From NCBI GenBank assembly GCA_016177765.1, contig JACOUP010000008.1, positions 961,165 through 1,025,164 of the forward strand: 64,000 nucleotides of DNA, in the 5' to 3' direction. How positions within the stretch are numbered: the first letter of the stretch is position 1; every line of letters starts with the position of its first letter. The DNA is from Deltaproteobacteria bacterium (GTDB lineage: Bacteria; UBA10199; JACPAL01; JACOUP01). This document shows positions 36,004 to 45,821 of the stretch, one piece after another. The translations under genes were made by a program, and so were the position numbers. The notes beneath the pieces are model-generated. The model worked only from the letters and a program-made list of their open reading frames with translations. It did not search any database and was not told the DNA's origin.

Positions 36004-37179
36004 ATGCCGCTTCGATTTTTAACAGCCGGTGAGTCTCATGGCCAGGCCTTGGTGGTCATTGTGGAAGGGCTCCCTTCCGGACTCCCGATCAAAGAAGAAG
36101 AGATCAACCTTCAGCTCGCCCGACGCCAGATGGGGTACGGTCGCGGCGGACGGATGAAGATCGAACAGGACAAGGCCGAGATTTTAGCCGGCGTTCGCGG
36201 CGGGAAGACGCTCGGTTCCCCGATCGCCCTCAAGATCAATAATAAAGATTGGGCCAACTGGGAGAAGATCATGGATGTCGCCCAGGATGATTTGGGGCAG
36301 GCGAAGGTGGTGCATCACCCTCGGCCGGGGCATGCCGATCTGGCCGGCGGGATCAAGTATGATCACCACGACCTCCGGAATATCCTGGAGAGGGCCTCCG
36401 CCCGGGAAACGGCGGCTCGTGTGGCGGCCGGTGCCATCACCCGTAAACTCCTGGCGGCCTTTGAGATAGAAATTGTCGGGCACCTTGTAAATCTTGGGGG
36501 GGTTGACGGGGGGGTGGACGTCTCGACCGATCTCTCCCCCAAAGAGATTGCCAAACGATCGGAGGCGAGCGAGCTCCGTTGTGTCGACCCAAAGGCGGAA
36601 AAGGAGATGATCGGTAAGATTGATAAGGCCAAGGCGCGTGGTGATTCACTGGGTGGGGTCTTTGAGATCATTGTGGCAGGACTCCCGGTCGGCCTGGGAA
36701 GCCATGTTCAGTGGGATCGGAAACTGGATGGTCGTCTGGCTCAAGCCTTGATGAGTATTCAGGCGATCAAGGGAGTGGAGATCGGGATGGGGTTTGGGAC
36801 AGCCGGTCATTTTGGGTCAGAGGTCCATGACGAGATTTTTTATGACAAAAAGAATCGCCGGTTCTTTCGCAAAACGAACAACGCTGGCGGCCTGGAAGGG
36901 GGGATAACCAACGGGGAGAATCTGGTCCTGCGTGCCGTCATGAAACCGTTATCAACCCTCTACAGACCTCTGGAATCGGTGGATATCATGACCAAAGAGC
37001 CTTACCAGGCGGCGGTCGAACGGACCGATATTACCGCCGTTCCGGCGGCGGGGGTCATTGGCGAGAATGTGGTCGCCTTCACGCTGGCCGAGGCCTTTCT
37101 CGAAAAATTTGGGGGGGATTCCCTCAAGGAGTTGCAAAGGAATTTTGAGGGATACCAAAAGCAGGTCAGAGAGTTTTAA
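36004..37179 (+). CDS. aroC: chorismate synthase
   Basis: Last step of the shikimate pathway, EPSP to chorismate with reduced [23 protein letters not shown] start, [69 protein letters not shown]. 391 residues, normal. Starts an aroC-aroK-aroB-TPR-aroQ-TPR cluster, each gene overlapping or abutting the next (TAATG with aroK). Confidence 0.97.
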   Translation: MPLRFLTAGESHGQALVVIVEGLPSGLPIKEEEINLQLARRQMGYGRGGRMKIEQDKAEILAGVRGGKTLGSPIALKINNKDWANWEKIMDVAQDDLGQAKVVHHPRPGHADLAGGIKYDHHDLRNILERASARETAARVAAGAITRKLLAAFEIEIVGHLVNLGGVDGGVDVSTDLSPKEIAKRSEASELRCVDPKAEKEMIGKIDKAKARGDSLGGVFEIIVAGLPVGLGSHVQWDRKLDGRLAQALMSIQAIKGVEIGMGFGTAGHFGSEVHDEIFYDKKNRRFFRKTNNAGGLEGGITNGENLVLRAVMKPLSTLYRPLESVDIMTKEPYQAAVERTDITAVPAAGVIGENVVAFTLAEAFLEKFGGDSLKELQRNFEGYQKQVREF

Positions 37180-37706
37180 TGGCTTCAGGATCGTATCCTT
37201 CCAGGATTGTCATCACCGGCTTCATGGGGACTGGTAAAAGTTCCGTCGGTTCGGCGTTGGCAAAACGGTTGGGGTACAGCTTTGCCGATCTTGATCAGGC
37301 GATTGAGAAGGGTTGCGGGATGAAGGTGGCGGAGATTTTTGAGAAAAAAGGAGAAGGGTTTTTTCGGGAACAGGAAAAGAAGGCACTCCAAGCGACCCTC
37401 AAGGAAAAATCGGTGGTGGTGGCGACAGGAGGGGGGGTGGTGATCGATCCTGAAAATAGACGTCTGATGAAAGAGAGCGGCCTGGTGGTCACCCTCACAG
37501 CGAGACCGGAGGTGATCCTTCAGCGAGTTCAGGGTGGGAAGGAGAGCCGGCCGCTTTTGGGAAAAGGGGATAAAAAAGAGACGATTTTAAAATTAATGAG
37601 GGAGCGGGAGCCTTTCTATAAGGAGGCTTCTCTTACGGTAGACACCAGCGGCGCGACTCTGGAAGAGACGGTGCAGGAACTGGTTTGTCAACTGGCGGGA
37701 AGGTGA
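37179..37706 (+). CDS. aroK: shikimate kinase
   Basis: Phosphorylates shikimate at O3. P-loop ITGFMGTGKSSVGSALAKRL, FADLDQAIEKGCGMKVAEIF, FFREQEKKALQ, VVATGGGVVIDPENR, and the lid arginine region ESRPLL. 175 residues. Overlaps aroC by one base and aroB by TGATG. Confidence 0.96.
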   Translation: MASGSYPSRIVITGFMGTGKSSVGSALAKRLGYSFADLDQAIEKGCGMKVAEIFEKKGEGFFREQEKKALQATLKEKSVVVATGGGVVIDPENRRLMKESGLVVTLTARPEVILQRVQGGKESRPLLGKGDKKETILKLMREREPFYKEASLTVDTSGATLEETVQELVCQLAGR

Positions 37707-38758
37707 TGGAAGAGATTCAAGTCAACTTGGGTGAAAGAAGTTACCCGATCCTGGTCGGTGCCGGCCTTGCCGAAAATTTGCCGGACCGGGTCCGATCGAT
37801 CCTTGCTGGGGCAAGCGGCATTGTCCTCCTGACCCACCCTAAACTCGCCCGCCTCTATGGGAGATCTTTTTTAAAAAATTTTGGCAGGAAAATTGAAAAG
37901 GTAGAAATTCCTGATGGGGAGCGGTTCAAAACCCTTTCGACGGTTCAAAAAGTTTACACCGCCTTGCTCCAGAAAAAGATCGACCGATCCGGTTTTCTCC
38001 TCACGCTGGGAGGGGGGGTGGTGGGGGATGTCGGCGGTTTTGTGGCGGCGACCTACCTTCGGGGGATTGCCTATGCCCAGGTTCCGACCAGCCTGATTGC
38101 CCAGGTGGATGCGGCGATTGGGGGGAAGAGTGGTGTCAATTTTCAGGGAAAGAATCTGGTCGGTGCCTTTTACCAGCCGCGGTTCGTCCTTTCCGACCCA
38201 ACTTTTCTCAAGACCCTCCCCGACCGCCACTTCCGTTCCGGTCTGGCGGAGGTGATCAAGTATGGGGTCATTGGGGATCCCGGCCTCTTTGACTTTCTGG
38301 AAAAAAATGTCGGGAAGATTTTGGCCCATGACCCGGAGGCGCTGGTGTTTCTTATCACTCGTTCCGGCCGGGCCAAGGCGGAGATCGTGGCCAAGGATGA
38401 ACGGGAGACGACCGGCCTCCGGATGCTTTTAAATTTCGGCCACACCTTTGGTCATTCCATTGAAAAGATGACCGGTTATGGACAGTGGCTCCATGGGGAA
38501 GCGGTCGCCCGGGGGATGCTCATTGCCGCGGAACTCTCGGCCGCCCGTGGTTTTTGCACGATGGAGACGGTGACGCGCCTCCAGAAGCTTCTGGGAATCT
38601 ATGGCCTGCTCTCCAAGCCATTTTTGCTAAAAAGGCGGCGCCTCTTGGCGCCGATCCTCCTTGACAAAAAGATGAGGAGTGGAAAGATCCGGTTTGTCTT
38701 TATGAAAAAGATTGGAGAAGCCGTCGTGACACCAGTAACCCCCGAGGAACTCTTGTGA
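37706..38758 (+). CDS. aroB: 3-dehydroquinate synthase
   Basis: Zn/NAD-dependent cyclisation of DAHP. PDGERFKTLSTVQKVYTALL, GGGVVGDVGGFVAATYLRG, VPTSLIAQVDAAIGGKSGVN, GLAEVIKYGVI, LLNFGHTFGHSIEKM, LHGEAVARGMLIAAEL. 350 residues from ATG 37706 (TGATG overlap with aroK). Its stop overlaps the next GTG start. Confidence 0.96.
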   Translation: MEEIQVNLGERSYPILVGAGLAENLPDRVRSILAGASGIVLLTHPKLARLYGRSFLKNFGRKIEKVEIPDGERFKTLSTVQKVYTALLQKKIDRSGFLLTLGGGVVGDVGGFVAATYLRGIAYAQVPTSLIAQVDAAIGGKSGVNFQGKNLVGAFYQPRFVLSDPTFLKTLPDRHFRSGLAEVIKYGVIGDPGLFDFLEKNVGKILAHDPEALVFLITRSGRAKAEIVAKDERETTGLRMLLNFGHTFGHSIEKMTGYGQWLHGEAVARGMLIAAELSAARGFCTMETVTRLQKLLGIYGLLSKPFLLKRRRLLAPILLDKKMRSGKIRFVFMKKIGEAVVTPVTPEELL

Positions 38759-39282
38759 AAGAACCGCCTCATCAACTCCTCCAGGACCCAAATTTTGTCC
38801 GTTATTGGAAGACCTGGTGCTCCAATCAACAGTCGATCGCCTTTGCCCCACTGGCTGATTTTTACCGGAAGGAAGGATTTTTGGAAGAGGCCGAAGAGAT
38901 CTGCCGAAAGGGGCTTGAATTTCACCCTGAATCAGTGACTGGACGGATGGTTTTGGCCCTGATCTGCCGGGAGTGTGGAAAGAGCGAAGAAGCGATTGGA
39001 TTGGCCGGGGGGATTTTGGAAACAATGCCAACGCATGAAGAGGCGCGGGAACTCCTCCAGAAGGCAGCCGGGACCAAAGTGAGAAGGGATGGAGAAAAAG
39101 TTGAGAAACCCTGGCAGACCGTAACGATGGCGGAGGTTTATGCCGCGCAGGGAGAGCTCAAGACCGCTCTTGAGATCTGCAAGACGATTTTGGAACGGGA
39201 ACCGGGGGACGAACGGGCCCGGCAGATGAAATCCCGTGTCGAAAACCGCCTGCTGGAAAAGTGGGGGAGGAACGAGGGGTAA
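38755..39282 (+). CDS. TPR-repeat protein
   Basis: 175-residue soluble protein with tetratricopeptide-like helices: SIAFAPLADFYRKEGFLEEA and VTMAEVYAAQGELKTALEIC, each followed by the usual P-x(2)-x-A pattern. GTG start coupled to the aroB stop (GTGA). Its position inside the aro cluster is probably positional only; TPR proteins are protein-binding scaffolds. Specific partner unknown. Confidence 0.8.
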   Translation: MKEPPHQLLQDPNFVRYWKTWCSNQQSIAFAPLADFYRKEGFLEEAEEICRKGLEFHPESVTGRMVLALICRECGKSEEAIGLAGGILETMPTHEEARELLQKAAGTKVRRDGEKVEKPWQTVTMAEVYAAQGELKTALEICKTILEREPGDERARQMKSRVENRLLEKWGRNEG

Positions 39283-39732
39283 ATGAAAAAGATTTTGGTC
39301 ATTCATGGGCCCAATTTGAATCTGTTGGGGCAACGGGAAAAAGAAATCTACGGGACGTCAACCCTTGTAGCGATTAACCGCTCACTCGAAAAGTTGGCCC
39401 AGGAAGAAAAGGTCTCCGTTTCTTTTTTTCAGTCAAACAGAGAAGGGGAGATTGTGGATCAACTGCAGGCGGCCCAAAAACAGTATGACGCGGTGGTGAT
39501 CAACCCGGCCGCTTTTACCCACACGAGCGTGGCGATTGCCGATGCGGTAGCGGCCATTTCGATCCCTGTGGTGGAGGTACACCTCTCCAACATTCATGCC
39601 CGGGAAGAGTTTCGGAAGAAATCGTATATTTCCCCTCATGCGGCCGGGGTTGTTTTTGGATTTGGGCCGGAGAGCTATCTCTTGGGATTCCGCGGGGTCC
39701 TCTCCCTCCTCGCCAAGGGGAAAAAGGAATGA
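39283..39732 (+). CDS. aroQ: 3-dehydroquinate dehydratase, type II
   Basis: Dodecameric type II DHQase of the shikimate pathway. ILVIHGPNLNLLGQREKEIY at the start with the catalytic Tyr just after, SNREGEIVDQLQ, VVINPAAFTHTSVAIADAV, VEVHLSNIHAREEFRKKSYI with the catalytic His. 149 residues. Its stop overlaps the following TPR gene (ATGA). Confidence 0.97.
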   Translation: MKKILVIHGPNLNLLGQREKEIYGTSTLVAINRSLEKLAQEEKVSVSFFQSNREGEIVDQLQAAQKQYDAVVINPAAFTHTSVAIADAVAAISIPVVEVHLSNIHAREEFRKKSYISPHAAGVVFGFGPESYLLGFRGVLSLLAKGKKE

Positions 39733-40739
39733 ATAAAGAAAAAATCCTCAGTGAAGCAGAAAAGTATATCAAGGAAAACAAACTGGACAAGGCGATCAAG
39801 GAATACCAGAAGATCGTTGCTGAAGAACCGGCCGATCTCCGTGTTAAACTGAAGATCGGGGATCTCTATGCCCGGAAAAAAGATCTCGTCCGGGCGATCA
39901 AAGGTTATCGCGAAGTAGCCGACGCCTATGAAAAGGAGAATTTCCACCTCAAGGCGATGGCGGTCTACAAGACGGTTCTCAAATTAAACCCGACCTTGAT
40001 TGAGGTGAATGAAAAACTGGGGAATCTCTACCGGTTGGTTGGTCTTGAGCAGGATGCGATCAACCAATACCTGATCGTTGCCGGATTTTACGACAGCAAA
40101 GGGATGTCCAAGGAGGCGTTGGCGATCCGAAAAAAGATTGTGGCGATTGATCCCTCGAGTGCCACCAGCCGTGTCCGTTTGGCGGAGCTGTACCAGAGTG
40201 AAGGGGAAGAGGAGGCCTCGGTCAAGGAATACGAGAGGGCGTCAGATCTTTACAAGCGAACGAACAATCTTCAGGGGCTTGTGGAAGTCTATGAAAAGGT
40301 CCTCTTTTACCGTCCGAACAACATCACGATGCTCCGTGCCCTTTTAAAGATATATTTTGAGAAAAAGGATTTCTCAAAAGTGATCAAGCGGCTGGAGGCG
40401 GTTCCCGAAGAGGTCAAGAAGGACCTTGTGTTGCAACAGCTGTGGGCGGAGACGTTGGTGGAGATGGGGCAGATGGAGGCGGCCCGCCGGCGGTTCAAGG
40501 ACCTGTATAAAAATTGTGTGGACTTGAAGGATGAAGAACGGGCGGCGCAGGTATACGCCCGGATGCTTCGTGAATTTGCCGATGATGAGGAATACCTCAA
40601 GGAGATGGATCAGGCCCGCGAAGAGGCCGGTTTTTCCCACCCGATCCTTCAGGCGAGCTACCGCGCCGACCTCGAAGGGACCCAGATGGTCGACCTCAAG
40701 CAGTTAGAGGAGATGGAGAAGAGGGGGAAGAAGAAGTAA
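39729..40739 (+). CDS. TPR-repeat protein, 336 residues
   Basis: At least six to seven TPR units cover most of the protein (for example KAIKEYQKIVAEEPADLRVK, RAIKGYREVADAYEKE and KAMAVYKTVLKLNPTLIEV). Charged, soluble, with a Lys-rich C-terminus (MEKRGKKK). ATGA overlap with aroQ. Proteins of this build are common in deltaproteobacteria-like genomes and usually act as scaffolds. Last gene of the aro cluster; a 30-bp palindrome follows 16 bp later. Confidence 0.85.
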   Translation: MNKEKILSEAEKYIKENKLDKAIKEYQKIVAEEPADLRVKLKIGDLYARKKDLVRAIKGYREVADAYEKENFHLKAMAVYKTVLKLNPTLIEVNEKLGNLYRLVGLEQDAINQYLIVAGFYDSKGMSKEALAIRKKIVAIDPSSATSRVRLAELYQSEGEEEASVKEYERASDLYKRTNNLQGLVEVYEKVLFYRPNNITMLRALLKIYFEKKDFSKVIKRLEAVPEEVKKDLVLQQLWAETLVEMGQMEAARRRFKDLYKNCVDLKDEERAAQVYARMLREFADDEEYLKEMDQAREEAGFSHPILQASYRADLEGTQMVDLKQLEEMEKRGKKK

Positions 40740-40755
40740 CGCGCCCGGATGAAAT

Positions 40756-40785
40756 GGACATGGTTCGACTTCGCTCACCATGTCC
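40756..40785. repeat. 30-bp palindromic repeat (GGACATGG...CCATGTCC)
   Basis: Outer arms GGACATGG and CCATGTCC enclose TTCGACTTCGCTCA. The same element, inverted, occurs at 45731. It lies between two convergent genes, where it may end transcripts, but there is no T-tract. Confidence 0.75.
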
Positions 40786-40789
40786 GTGG

Positions 40790-41500
40790 TTACCGAATCC
40801 GCACATACTTCCCGGGACCGGGGAGGGTTTGCCCCTTTTCCTGATGCCAGTCGGCGTTGCGTCGGCGGAGTCCTTTCAGGCGGTTCCCGTCCCACTCCCA
40901 ATCGACCTGAAGGCGGTTTAACTTGCCGCCGGATTGGGGGGGGAGATGAAAGCTGTTAAACTGTGTCGTTCCCTTCCCGTCGGTCAAGGTCTGGATCTGA
41001 AGGGCGGTCCATTGGAGTTTCGATTGGTCCGGCAAGGTCTTGTCATTCTCAAAACTGTAGACCGCTTTGAATGAACCGGCTTCTTTTTTGAAAATCCGGA
41101 AGGTGGAGGCGGGGGTGATCCCGTAACCGTAGTAGTAGGTGACGAGCCAAACGGGAGGGGTGGTCTGCAGGGAATAGAACTTGGCCTCCACCGCCCCCAA
41201 TTCGATCGGTTCTTCTTCTGTTTTATTTTTTTCCACCTTGATAATTTTTTCCCAGACAAACTGTTGGTTTAGTTTTTCGGCAGAAGCGCCATTCGGACCG
41301 CTCAACGCCTGCAAGACCTCTTCATCAAACCGGTCCCAGCACCGGGCGAGATCCTTTTCGGTAAAGGGATTGCCGTCGAGGACACTCTTGGCTTGGGAAT
41401 CGGTCATATCCTTGATAAAGCCGGGCGAAAAGGCCAAGGGGGCTTCACCCAAGGCGGCCGGACTCCAGAGGATTACGAGCAAGGCTAAAATCTTTTTCAT
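40790..41500 (-). CDS. exported hypothetical protein
   Basis: About 236 residues from ATG 41500. Clear signal peptide MKKILALLVILWSPAALGEA, cleaved near residue 19-20, so a periplasmic or secreted protein. No known family recognised; the mature part is mixed alpha/beta with several Trp/Tyr-rich strands (PPVWLVTYYYGYGIT) and a basic C-terminus. Its signal peptide contains a degraded palindromic repeat (41438-41450), read as LGEAPL. It follows a lipoprotein gene on the same strand after only 13 bp, suggesting co-transcription. Confidence 0.65.
   Translation of the reverse strand: MKKILALLVILWSPAALGEAPLAFSPGFIKDMTDSQAKSVLDGNPFTEKDLARCWDRFDEEVLQALSGPNGASAEKLNQQFVWEKIIKVEKNKTEEEPIELGAVEAKFYSLQTTPPVWLVTYYYGYGITPASTFRIFKKEAGSFKAVYSFENDKTLPDQSKLQWTALQIQTLTDGKGTTQFNSFHLPPQSGGKLNRLQVDWEWDGNRLKGLRRRNADWHQEKGQTLPGPGKYVRIR
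41438..41450. repeat. degenerate GGGTG-family palindrome
   Basis: GGGGGCTTCACCC, one mismatch from the family pattern, with AA and AA flanks, encoding LGEAP on the minus strand at the signal-peptide end. Possibly a decayed copy; possibly coincidence. Confidence 0.45.
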
Positions 41501-41513
41501 AAGGTTCTCACTT

Positions 41514-42560
41514 TCATAGGTCGTTGGTAACGGCCGGTTCGGTTTTCTCCCTCTGCCGAACAAATACAAAAGAGGGGGTGATGTTGTCAAATTGTTGCGG
41601 TGAAACATTTTTCAGGATCAGGACCTGGATCGGTGAAAAAGCGGGAAATTGGGCATCCGAGGTCCCGGCGTTGGCAGGGAATGTTTTGGTTTCCGATTCA
41701 AGGGCCTGCCGCAGGTTTTCGTACTGTTCTGCGGTGGGGGAGTAGAAGGCAAACGCGCCGCCCGTCGGGTCCTCCATCGCCTCGTTAAAGGCATCTGCGG
41801 CGGTCAGGACCGCCTGGTCATAGGCGGTATCCATATTTTCCTCCAGACCGACAACCTTTTCCCGGGAGGCGGCGGCGAGATATTTTTCATGCGTCGGGTC
41901 GTCCGGATTGACCGGAGAGAACTGATACCCCCCTTTGGAAGAGGCCTCAATCACCGCTTCATAGTGGGAGGTGGGGGGGGAGGAGTAGTAACGGGTTTTA
42001 TCGGCGACAAAAAGCCCCGGAGACCCTTTTTCTTCGATCAGGGCGATCCGGTTCCGGATCACCGCCGAAACACCATCCGCTGACGGGCTCACGCTGGAGG
42101 GATCCACCTTTTTACCATCGGTTCCTGTCTTGGCCTCACCGGCCAGCTGTCCTCTCGCCTCGCCGATCAGGATCTGGATCAAGACCTGCGGCGGTGTGGT
42201 AACCTCGGTGATCAACGCCTGTTTTCCAGCCAAGGTATACCAGATCTGACCCAGACCGACCTTCTTGGGGATCACCCGCGCCCCACCGCCATCGGTGAAG
42301 GAATTGAAACCCTCGAGCGGTTGAAATTCAAACAGCTCTTTATCGCCGGTATCAAAGTCAACCGGCTGTCCCCCGGTATCCCCCTTGACAGAGACCTCGT
42401 CCATTCCGGGGCCGACCCCTCCCAGGGCCAGCGACAACTGATCTTCAGAATCCCTTTCGCGGGTCGGGACCACCTCGGTGGCTGTGGGGTCCGGGCTGTC
42501 AAACGCGCCGCAGGCTAAGAGGAAAAACAGCGTTGGGATGAGAAAAACGAATCTTTTCAT
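41514..42560 (-). CDS. lipoprotein with a SleB/CwlJ-like cell wall hydrolase domain
   Basis: 348-residue lipoprotein: signal MKRFVFLIPTLFFLLACG with the lipobox cysteine at about residue 17, an acidic, Thr/Ser-rich linker, and from about residue 125 a segment resembling the SleB/CwlJ (Hydrolase_2) fold: ILIGEARGQLAGE with the usual catalytic-Glu position, VSAVIRNRIALI, YQFSPVNP, and MEDPTGGAFAFYSP. The similarity is by pattern only. If right, it trims peptidoglycan from the outer-membrane side or periplasm. The next gene downstream on the same strand encodes a signal-peptide protein. Confidence 0.6.
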   Translation of the reverse strand: MKRFVFLIPTLFFLLACGAFDSPDPTATEVVPTRERDSEDQLSLALGGVGPGMDEVSVKGDTGGQPVDFDTGDKELFEFQPLEGFNSFTDGGGARVIPKKVGLGQIWYTLAGKQALITEVTTPPQVLIQILIGEARGQLAGEAKTGTDGKKVDPSSVSPSADGVSAVIRNRIALIEEKGSPGLFVADKTRYYSSPPTSHYEAVIEASSKGGYQFSPVNPDDPTHEKYLAAASREKVVGLEENMDTAYDQAVLTAADAFNEAMEDPTGGAFAFYSPTAEQYENLRQALESETKTFPANAGTSDAQFPAFSPIQVLILKNVSPQQFDNITPSFVFVRQREKTEPAVTNDL

Positions 42561-42649
42561 CTTTCAGGCGGAAATCTAGCATAGTTTCATCCTTTTCTTC
42601 AAGAAGATCTTCATCCGCGGCGGACCTTGTCCGAAGCGGACTTAATGGA

Positions 42650-42678
42650 TTGACTTGGGCCGGCCCATTCGGTTAAAT
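42650..42678 (+). promoter_or_regulatory. hisS-aspS promoter
   Basis: TTGACT (42650-42655), 17-bp spacer, TTAAAT (42673-42678), then 10 nt to the hisS ATG. No Shine-Dalgarno; likely leaderless or nearly so. Confidence 0.65.
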
Positions 42679-42688
42679 CTCCAAGTTC

Positions 42689-43954
42689 ATGACTAGCCAC
42701 GCGATCAAAGGGATGAAAGACCTCTTCCCGCCGGAATCCGCCCTTTGGGTGGAGGTCGAATCGGTCGCCCGCGAACTCTTTGGCCGCTATGCCTATGAAG
42801 AGATTCGAACCCCTCTGGTGGAGGACAAGGCGCTCTTTGCCAGGACCCTTGGGGAGGCGACCGCCGTTGTTGAGAAGGAGATGTACGATTTTCAGGACAA
42901 GAAAGGGAAATGGATCGCCCTCCGCCCGGAAGGGACCGCTGGTGTGGTCCGGGCTTTTATTGAAAAGGGGCTGGCGGTCTCCGAGCCGACCTCCCGTTTT
43001 TTCTACTTCGGTCCGATGTTCCGCTATGAACAACCGCAACAGGGGCGCTACCGGCAATTTCACCAGATCGGTGTTGAGGTCTTTGGCCTGACCAGCCCGC
43101 TGGTGGATGCCGAGGTGATCCATATGGCCGATCTCTTTTTCAAAAAGCTCGGCCTTGAAGGGGTGATGCTGGAACTGAACTCCCTCGGTTGCCCCCTCTG
43201 CCGCCCCAAATTTTTGGCAGTCTTCACCGAGTTTTTAAAAAAGGTGGAGTCGTCCCTCTGCGAAGAGTGCCACCGGCGGACCAAGCAAAACCCGCTCCGG
43301 GCGCTCGATTGCAAGAATGAGGGATGCCTCAGGATCACAGCCGAGGCGCCGTCGATCCAGGACCACCTCTGCGACGCCTGCGAACAACAGTTTGATCATG
43401 TTCTGGAAGGACTCGGGGCGTTGGGGACTTCGTACAGAATCAATGCAAGGATCGTGCGCGGCCTGGACTACTACCTCCGCACCACTTTTGAGTTCACCAC
43501 CACCGAACTGGGGGCCCAGAACGCCATCGCCGGCGGTGGCCGCTACGACGGCCTGGTCCACCTGCTCGGCGGACCGAATATCGCCGGGTTCGGTTTTGCG
43601 ATCGGGATGGAACGTCTGATGGAACTTGTGATCAAGAAGAGGGGTGAAGTTCAAACGGCCGGGGCCCCAAGGCCCCACTCCGTTTTTATCGCCCCGTTGG
43701 GGGAGAAGGGACTCCGGGAAGGGTTCAAGCTGGCCCAAAAACTGCGGGACCAGGGGTTGGTGGTTGGGATGGATTATGAAGGCAAAAGCCTGAAATCCGC
43801 CATGCGGCGGGCCGACCGGATCGGCGCCAGTCACACCCTGATTTTGGGGGAGGACGAACTTAAAAAATCTGTGGTTCTGGTCAAAGAGATGGCCGGCGGG
43901 GCGCAAAAAGAGGTCCCGCTCGCGAAAATTTCGAAAGAGAGTTTCAAGGCGTGA
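42689..43954 (+). CDS. hisS: histidyl-tRNA synthetase
   Basis: Class II aminoacyl-tRNA synthetase. [13 protein letters not shown], motif 2 [27 protein letters not shown], the His-specific [13 protein letters not shown] and [10 protein letters not shown], then the C-terminal anticodon-binding domain. 421 residues. Coupled to aspS by a GTGA overlap, a widespread pairing. Confidence 0.97.
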   Translation: MTSHAIKGMKDLFPPESALWVEVESVARELFGRYAYEEIRTPLVEDKALFARTLGEATAVVEKEMYDFQDKKGKWIALRPEGTAGVVRAFIEKGLAVSEPTSRFFYFGPMFRYEQPQQGRYRQFHQIGVEVFGLTSPLVDAEVIHMADLFFKKLGLEGVMLELNSLGCPLCRPKFLAVFTEFLKKVESSLCEECHRRTKQNPLRALDCKNEGCLRITAEAPSIQDHLCDACEQQFDHVLEGLGALGTSYRINARIVRGLDYYLRTTFEFTTTELGAQNAIAGGGRYDGLVHLLGGPNIAGFGFAIGMERLMELVIKKRGEVQTAGAPRPHSVFIAPLGEKGLREGFKLAQKLRDQGLVVGMDYEGKSLKSAMRRADRIGASHTLILGEDELKKSVVLVKEMAGGAQKEVPLAKISKESFKA

Positions 43955-45729
43955 GCGATTTCTTGAAAAAATTCAAACGGACCGATTCCTGCGGTGAACT
44001 GACCGGTCAGGATATTGGCAAGGAAGTGGTCTTGATGGGGTGGGTTGCCAACCGTCGCGACCATGGGGGGCTGATCTTTGTCGACCTGCGGGACCGGGCC
44101 GGGGTCACGCAGATTGTTTTTAACCCGGAGACAGACCCAAAGGTGCATGAGTTGGGGGGACACCTCCGGAGCGAATATGTGTTGGCGGTGAAGGGGAGGG
44201 TGGAGAAAAGACCGGCCGGGATGGAAAATAAAAAACTGGTGACCGGCGAGGTGGAGATCAAGGTCTCTTCCTTTGAACTGTTCAATCGGTCCAAGACGCC
44301 GCCGTTTGAGATCGCCGACCTGTGCGACGCGGGGGAGGATATCCGCCTCAAATACCGTTACCTGGACCTCCGCCGCCCTTCTCTGCAGAAAAATATCCTC
44401 CTCCGCCACAAGGCGTTGCAGGCGGTCCGGGCGCATCTTTCAAAAAATGGATTTATTGAAGTCGAGACGCCGGTCTTGACCCGGAGCACGCCGGAAGGGG
44501 CGCGCGATTACCTGGTCCCGGCCCGGCTCTCGCCCGGCAAATTTTACGCCCTGCCGCAATCGCCGCAACTTTTTAAACAGTTGTTGATGGTCTCCGGGTT
44601 TGACCGGTACTTTCAGATCGTCCGTTGCTTTCGGGATGAAGATTTGCGGGCCGACCGTCAGCCGGAGTTTACGCAAGTCGATATTGAGATGAGTTTCATC
44701 ACCCCGGAGGATCTTTTTCCGATCATGGAAGGGTTGATTGCTGAGCTTTGGCAACTGGCGCTGGGGCAAAAGTTAACGGTGCCGTTCCAGCGGATCAGTT
44801 ATCAGGAGGCGATTGAAAAGTACGGGGTCGATACGCCGGACCTCCGTTACGGCCTGGAGTTACAAGAGATCACCCGTATTTTTAAAGGTTCTGGCTTTAA
44901 AGTTTTTGCCGATGTCGTTGCCAAGGGAGGGATGGTGAAGGCACTCAAACTCTCCGGCGTTGAGCTTTCCCGGAAAGAGTTGGATGACCTGACCGCGTTT
45001 GTGGCGATTTACGGGGCGAAGGGGCTGGCCTGGATCAAGATCCTGCCGAACGAGTGGCAGTCGCCGATCGTCAAGTTTTTCTCCGATGCGGAAAAAACCT
45101 CTCTCAAGGCGGAGCTGAACCTGCAGGCGGGGGATATTCTTCTTTTTGTGGCGGATCAGCCAAAGGTGGTCAACGCGGCGCTCGGCAACCTGCGCAAAAA
45201 CCTGGCCGCCAAACTGAAGCTCTACGACCCGGCCTCTTACGGGTTCGTTTGGGTCACTGATTTCCCGATGTTTGAATACAGCGAAGAGGAGAAACGGTTG
45301 GTGGCGGTCCATCACCCGTTCACTGCCCCGAAGGCTGAAGACATCCCTCTTCTGAAAACAACGCCCGAACGTTGCAGGGCGGAGGCGTACGATCTGGTGC
45401 TGAACGGCAACGAGATCGGTGGCGGGTCGATCCGGATCCATTCCCGTGAGGTGCAGAGCCAGGTCTTTGATCTCTTGAAAATCGGTGCGGAAGAGGCGCG
45501 TGAAAAATTTGGTTTTCTGCTCGAGGCGTTGGAGTACGGCGCCCCGCCGCACGGCGGGATCGCCTTTGGCCTCGACCGGATCCTGATGCTCCTCTCCGGG
45601 GCCGACTCCATCCGGGACGTGATCGCCTTCCCCAAGACCCAAAAAGGGACCGACCTGATGTGCGAAGCCCCCTCCACCGTCGCCACTAAACAACTGGACG
45701 AGTTGGGGATTCAGGTGAAGAAGAAGTAG
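43951..45729 (+). CDS. aspS: aspartyl-tRNA synthetase, probably non-discriminating
   Basis: Bacterial-type class II AspRS of 592 residues: N-terminal OB fold, catalytic core (motif 2 [19 protein letters not shown], motif 3 [13 protein letters not shown]) with the bacterial GAD insertion. The OB-fold loop reads RRDHGGLIF; a His here (Leu in strictly tRNA(Asp)-specific enzymes, by what I recall of Pseudomonas and E. coli AspRS) suggests it also charges tRNA(Asn), in line with the gatCAB genes at 31-34 kb. GTG start. Its 3' end (from 45697) recurs twice in the next 1.5 kb, marking the border of an accessory region. Confidence 0.95.
   Translation: MSDFLKKFKRTDSCGELTGQDIGKEVVLMGWVANRRDHGGLIFVDLRDRAGVTQIVFNPETDPKVHELGGHLRSEYVLAVKGRVEKRPAGMENKKLVTGEVEIKVSSFELFNRSKTPPFEIADLCDAGEDIRLKYRYLDLRRPSLQKNILLRHKALQAVRAHLSKNGFIEVETPVLTRSTPEGARDYLVPARLSPGKFYALPQSPQLFKQLLMVSGFDRYFQIVRCFRDEDLRADRQPEFTQVDIEMSFITPEDLFPIMEGLIAELWQLALGQKLTVPFQRISYQEAIEKYGVDTPDLRYGLELQEITRIFKGSGFKVFADVVAKGGMVKALKLSGVELSRKELDDLTAFVAIYGAKGLAWIKILPNEWQSPIVKFFSDAEKTSLKAELNLQAGDILLFVADQPKVVNAALGNLRKNLAAKLKLYDPASYGFVWVTDFPMFEYSEEEKRLVAVHHPFTAPKAEDIPLLKTTPERCRAEAYDLVLNGNEIGGGSIRIHSREVQSQVFDLLKIGAEEAREKFGFLLEALEYGAPPHGGIAFGLDRILMLLSGADSIRDVIAFPKTQKGTDLMCEAPSTVATKQLDELGIQVKKK
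45697..45728 (+). repeat. aspS 3'-end direct repeat, copy 1
   Basis: Last 32 bp of aspS encoding [10 protein letters not shown] and most of the stop. Copy 2 (47021-47052) matches 29 of 32, copy 3 (47160-47180) matches 45712-45732 at 21 of 21. Candidate attachment-site-like scar. Confidence 0.75.
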
Positions 45730-45730
45730 G

Positions 45731-45756
45731 GGACATGGTGAGCGAAGTCGAACCAT
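45731..45756. repeat. inverted copy of the 40756 palindrome
   Basis: GGACATGGTG then AGCGAAGTCGAACCAT; this is the reverse complement of the 30-bp element at 40756, lacking the last four bases. It sits right after the aspS stop. Confidence 0.75.
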
Positions 45757-45821
45757 AATCGCTATAGTCTCAGGTTCACTAAAAGATTGCGTTATTTTAG
45801 AAATATGCCATTATGTAAAAC

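Noticed and set aside
36641..36655. GGTGATTCACTGGGTGG in aroC, similar to the mini-element
   Set aside because: It encodes the conserved GDSLGG motif of chorismate synthase and lacks the CACCC arm.
44860..45756. Minus-strand open frame of about 298 codons
   Set aside because: Antisense to aspS; no supporting signal.
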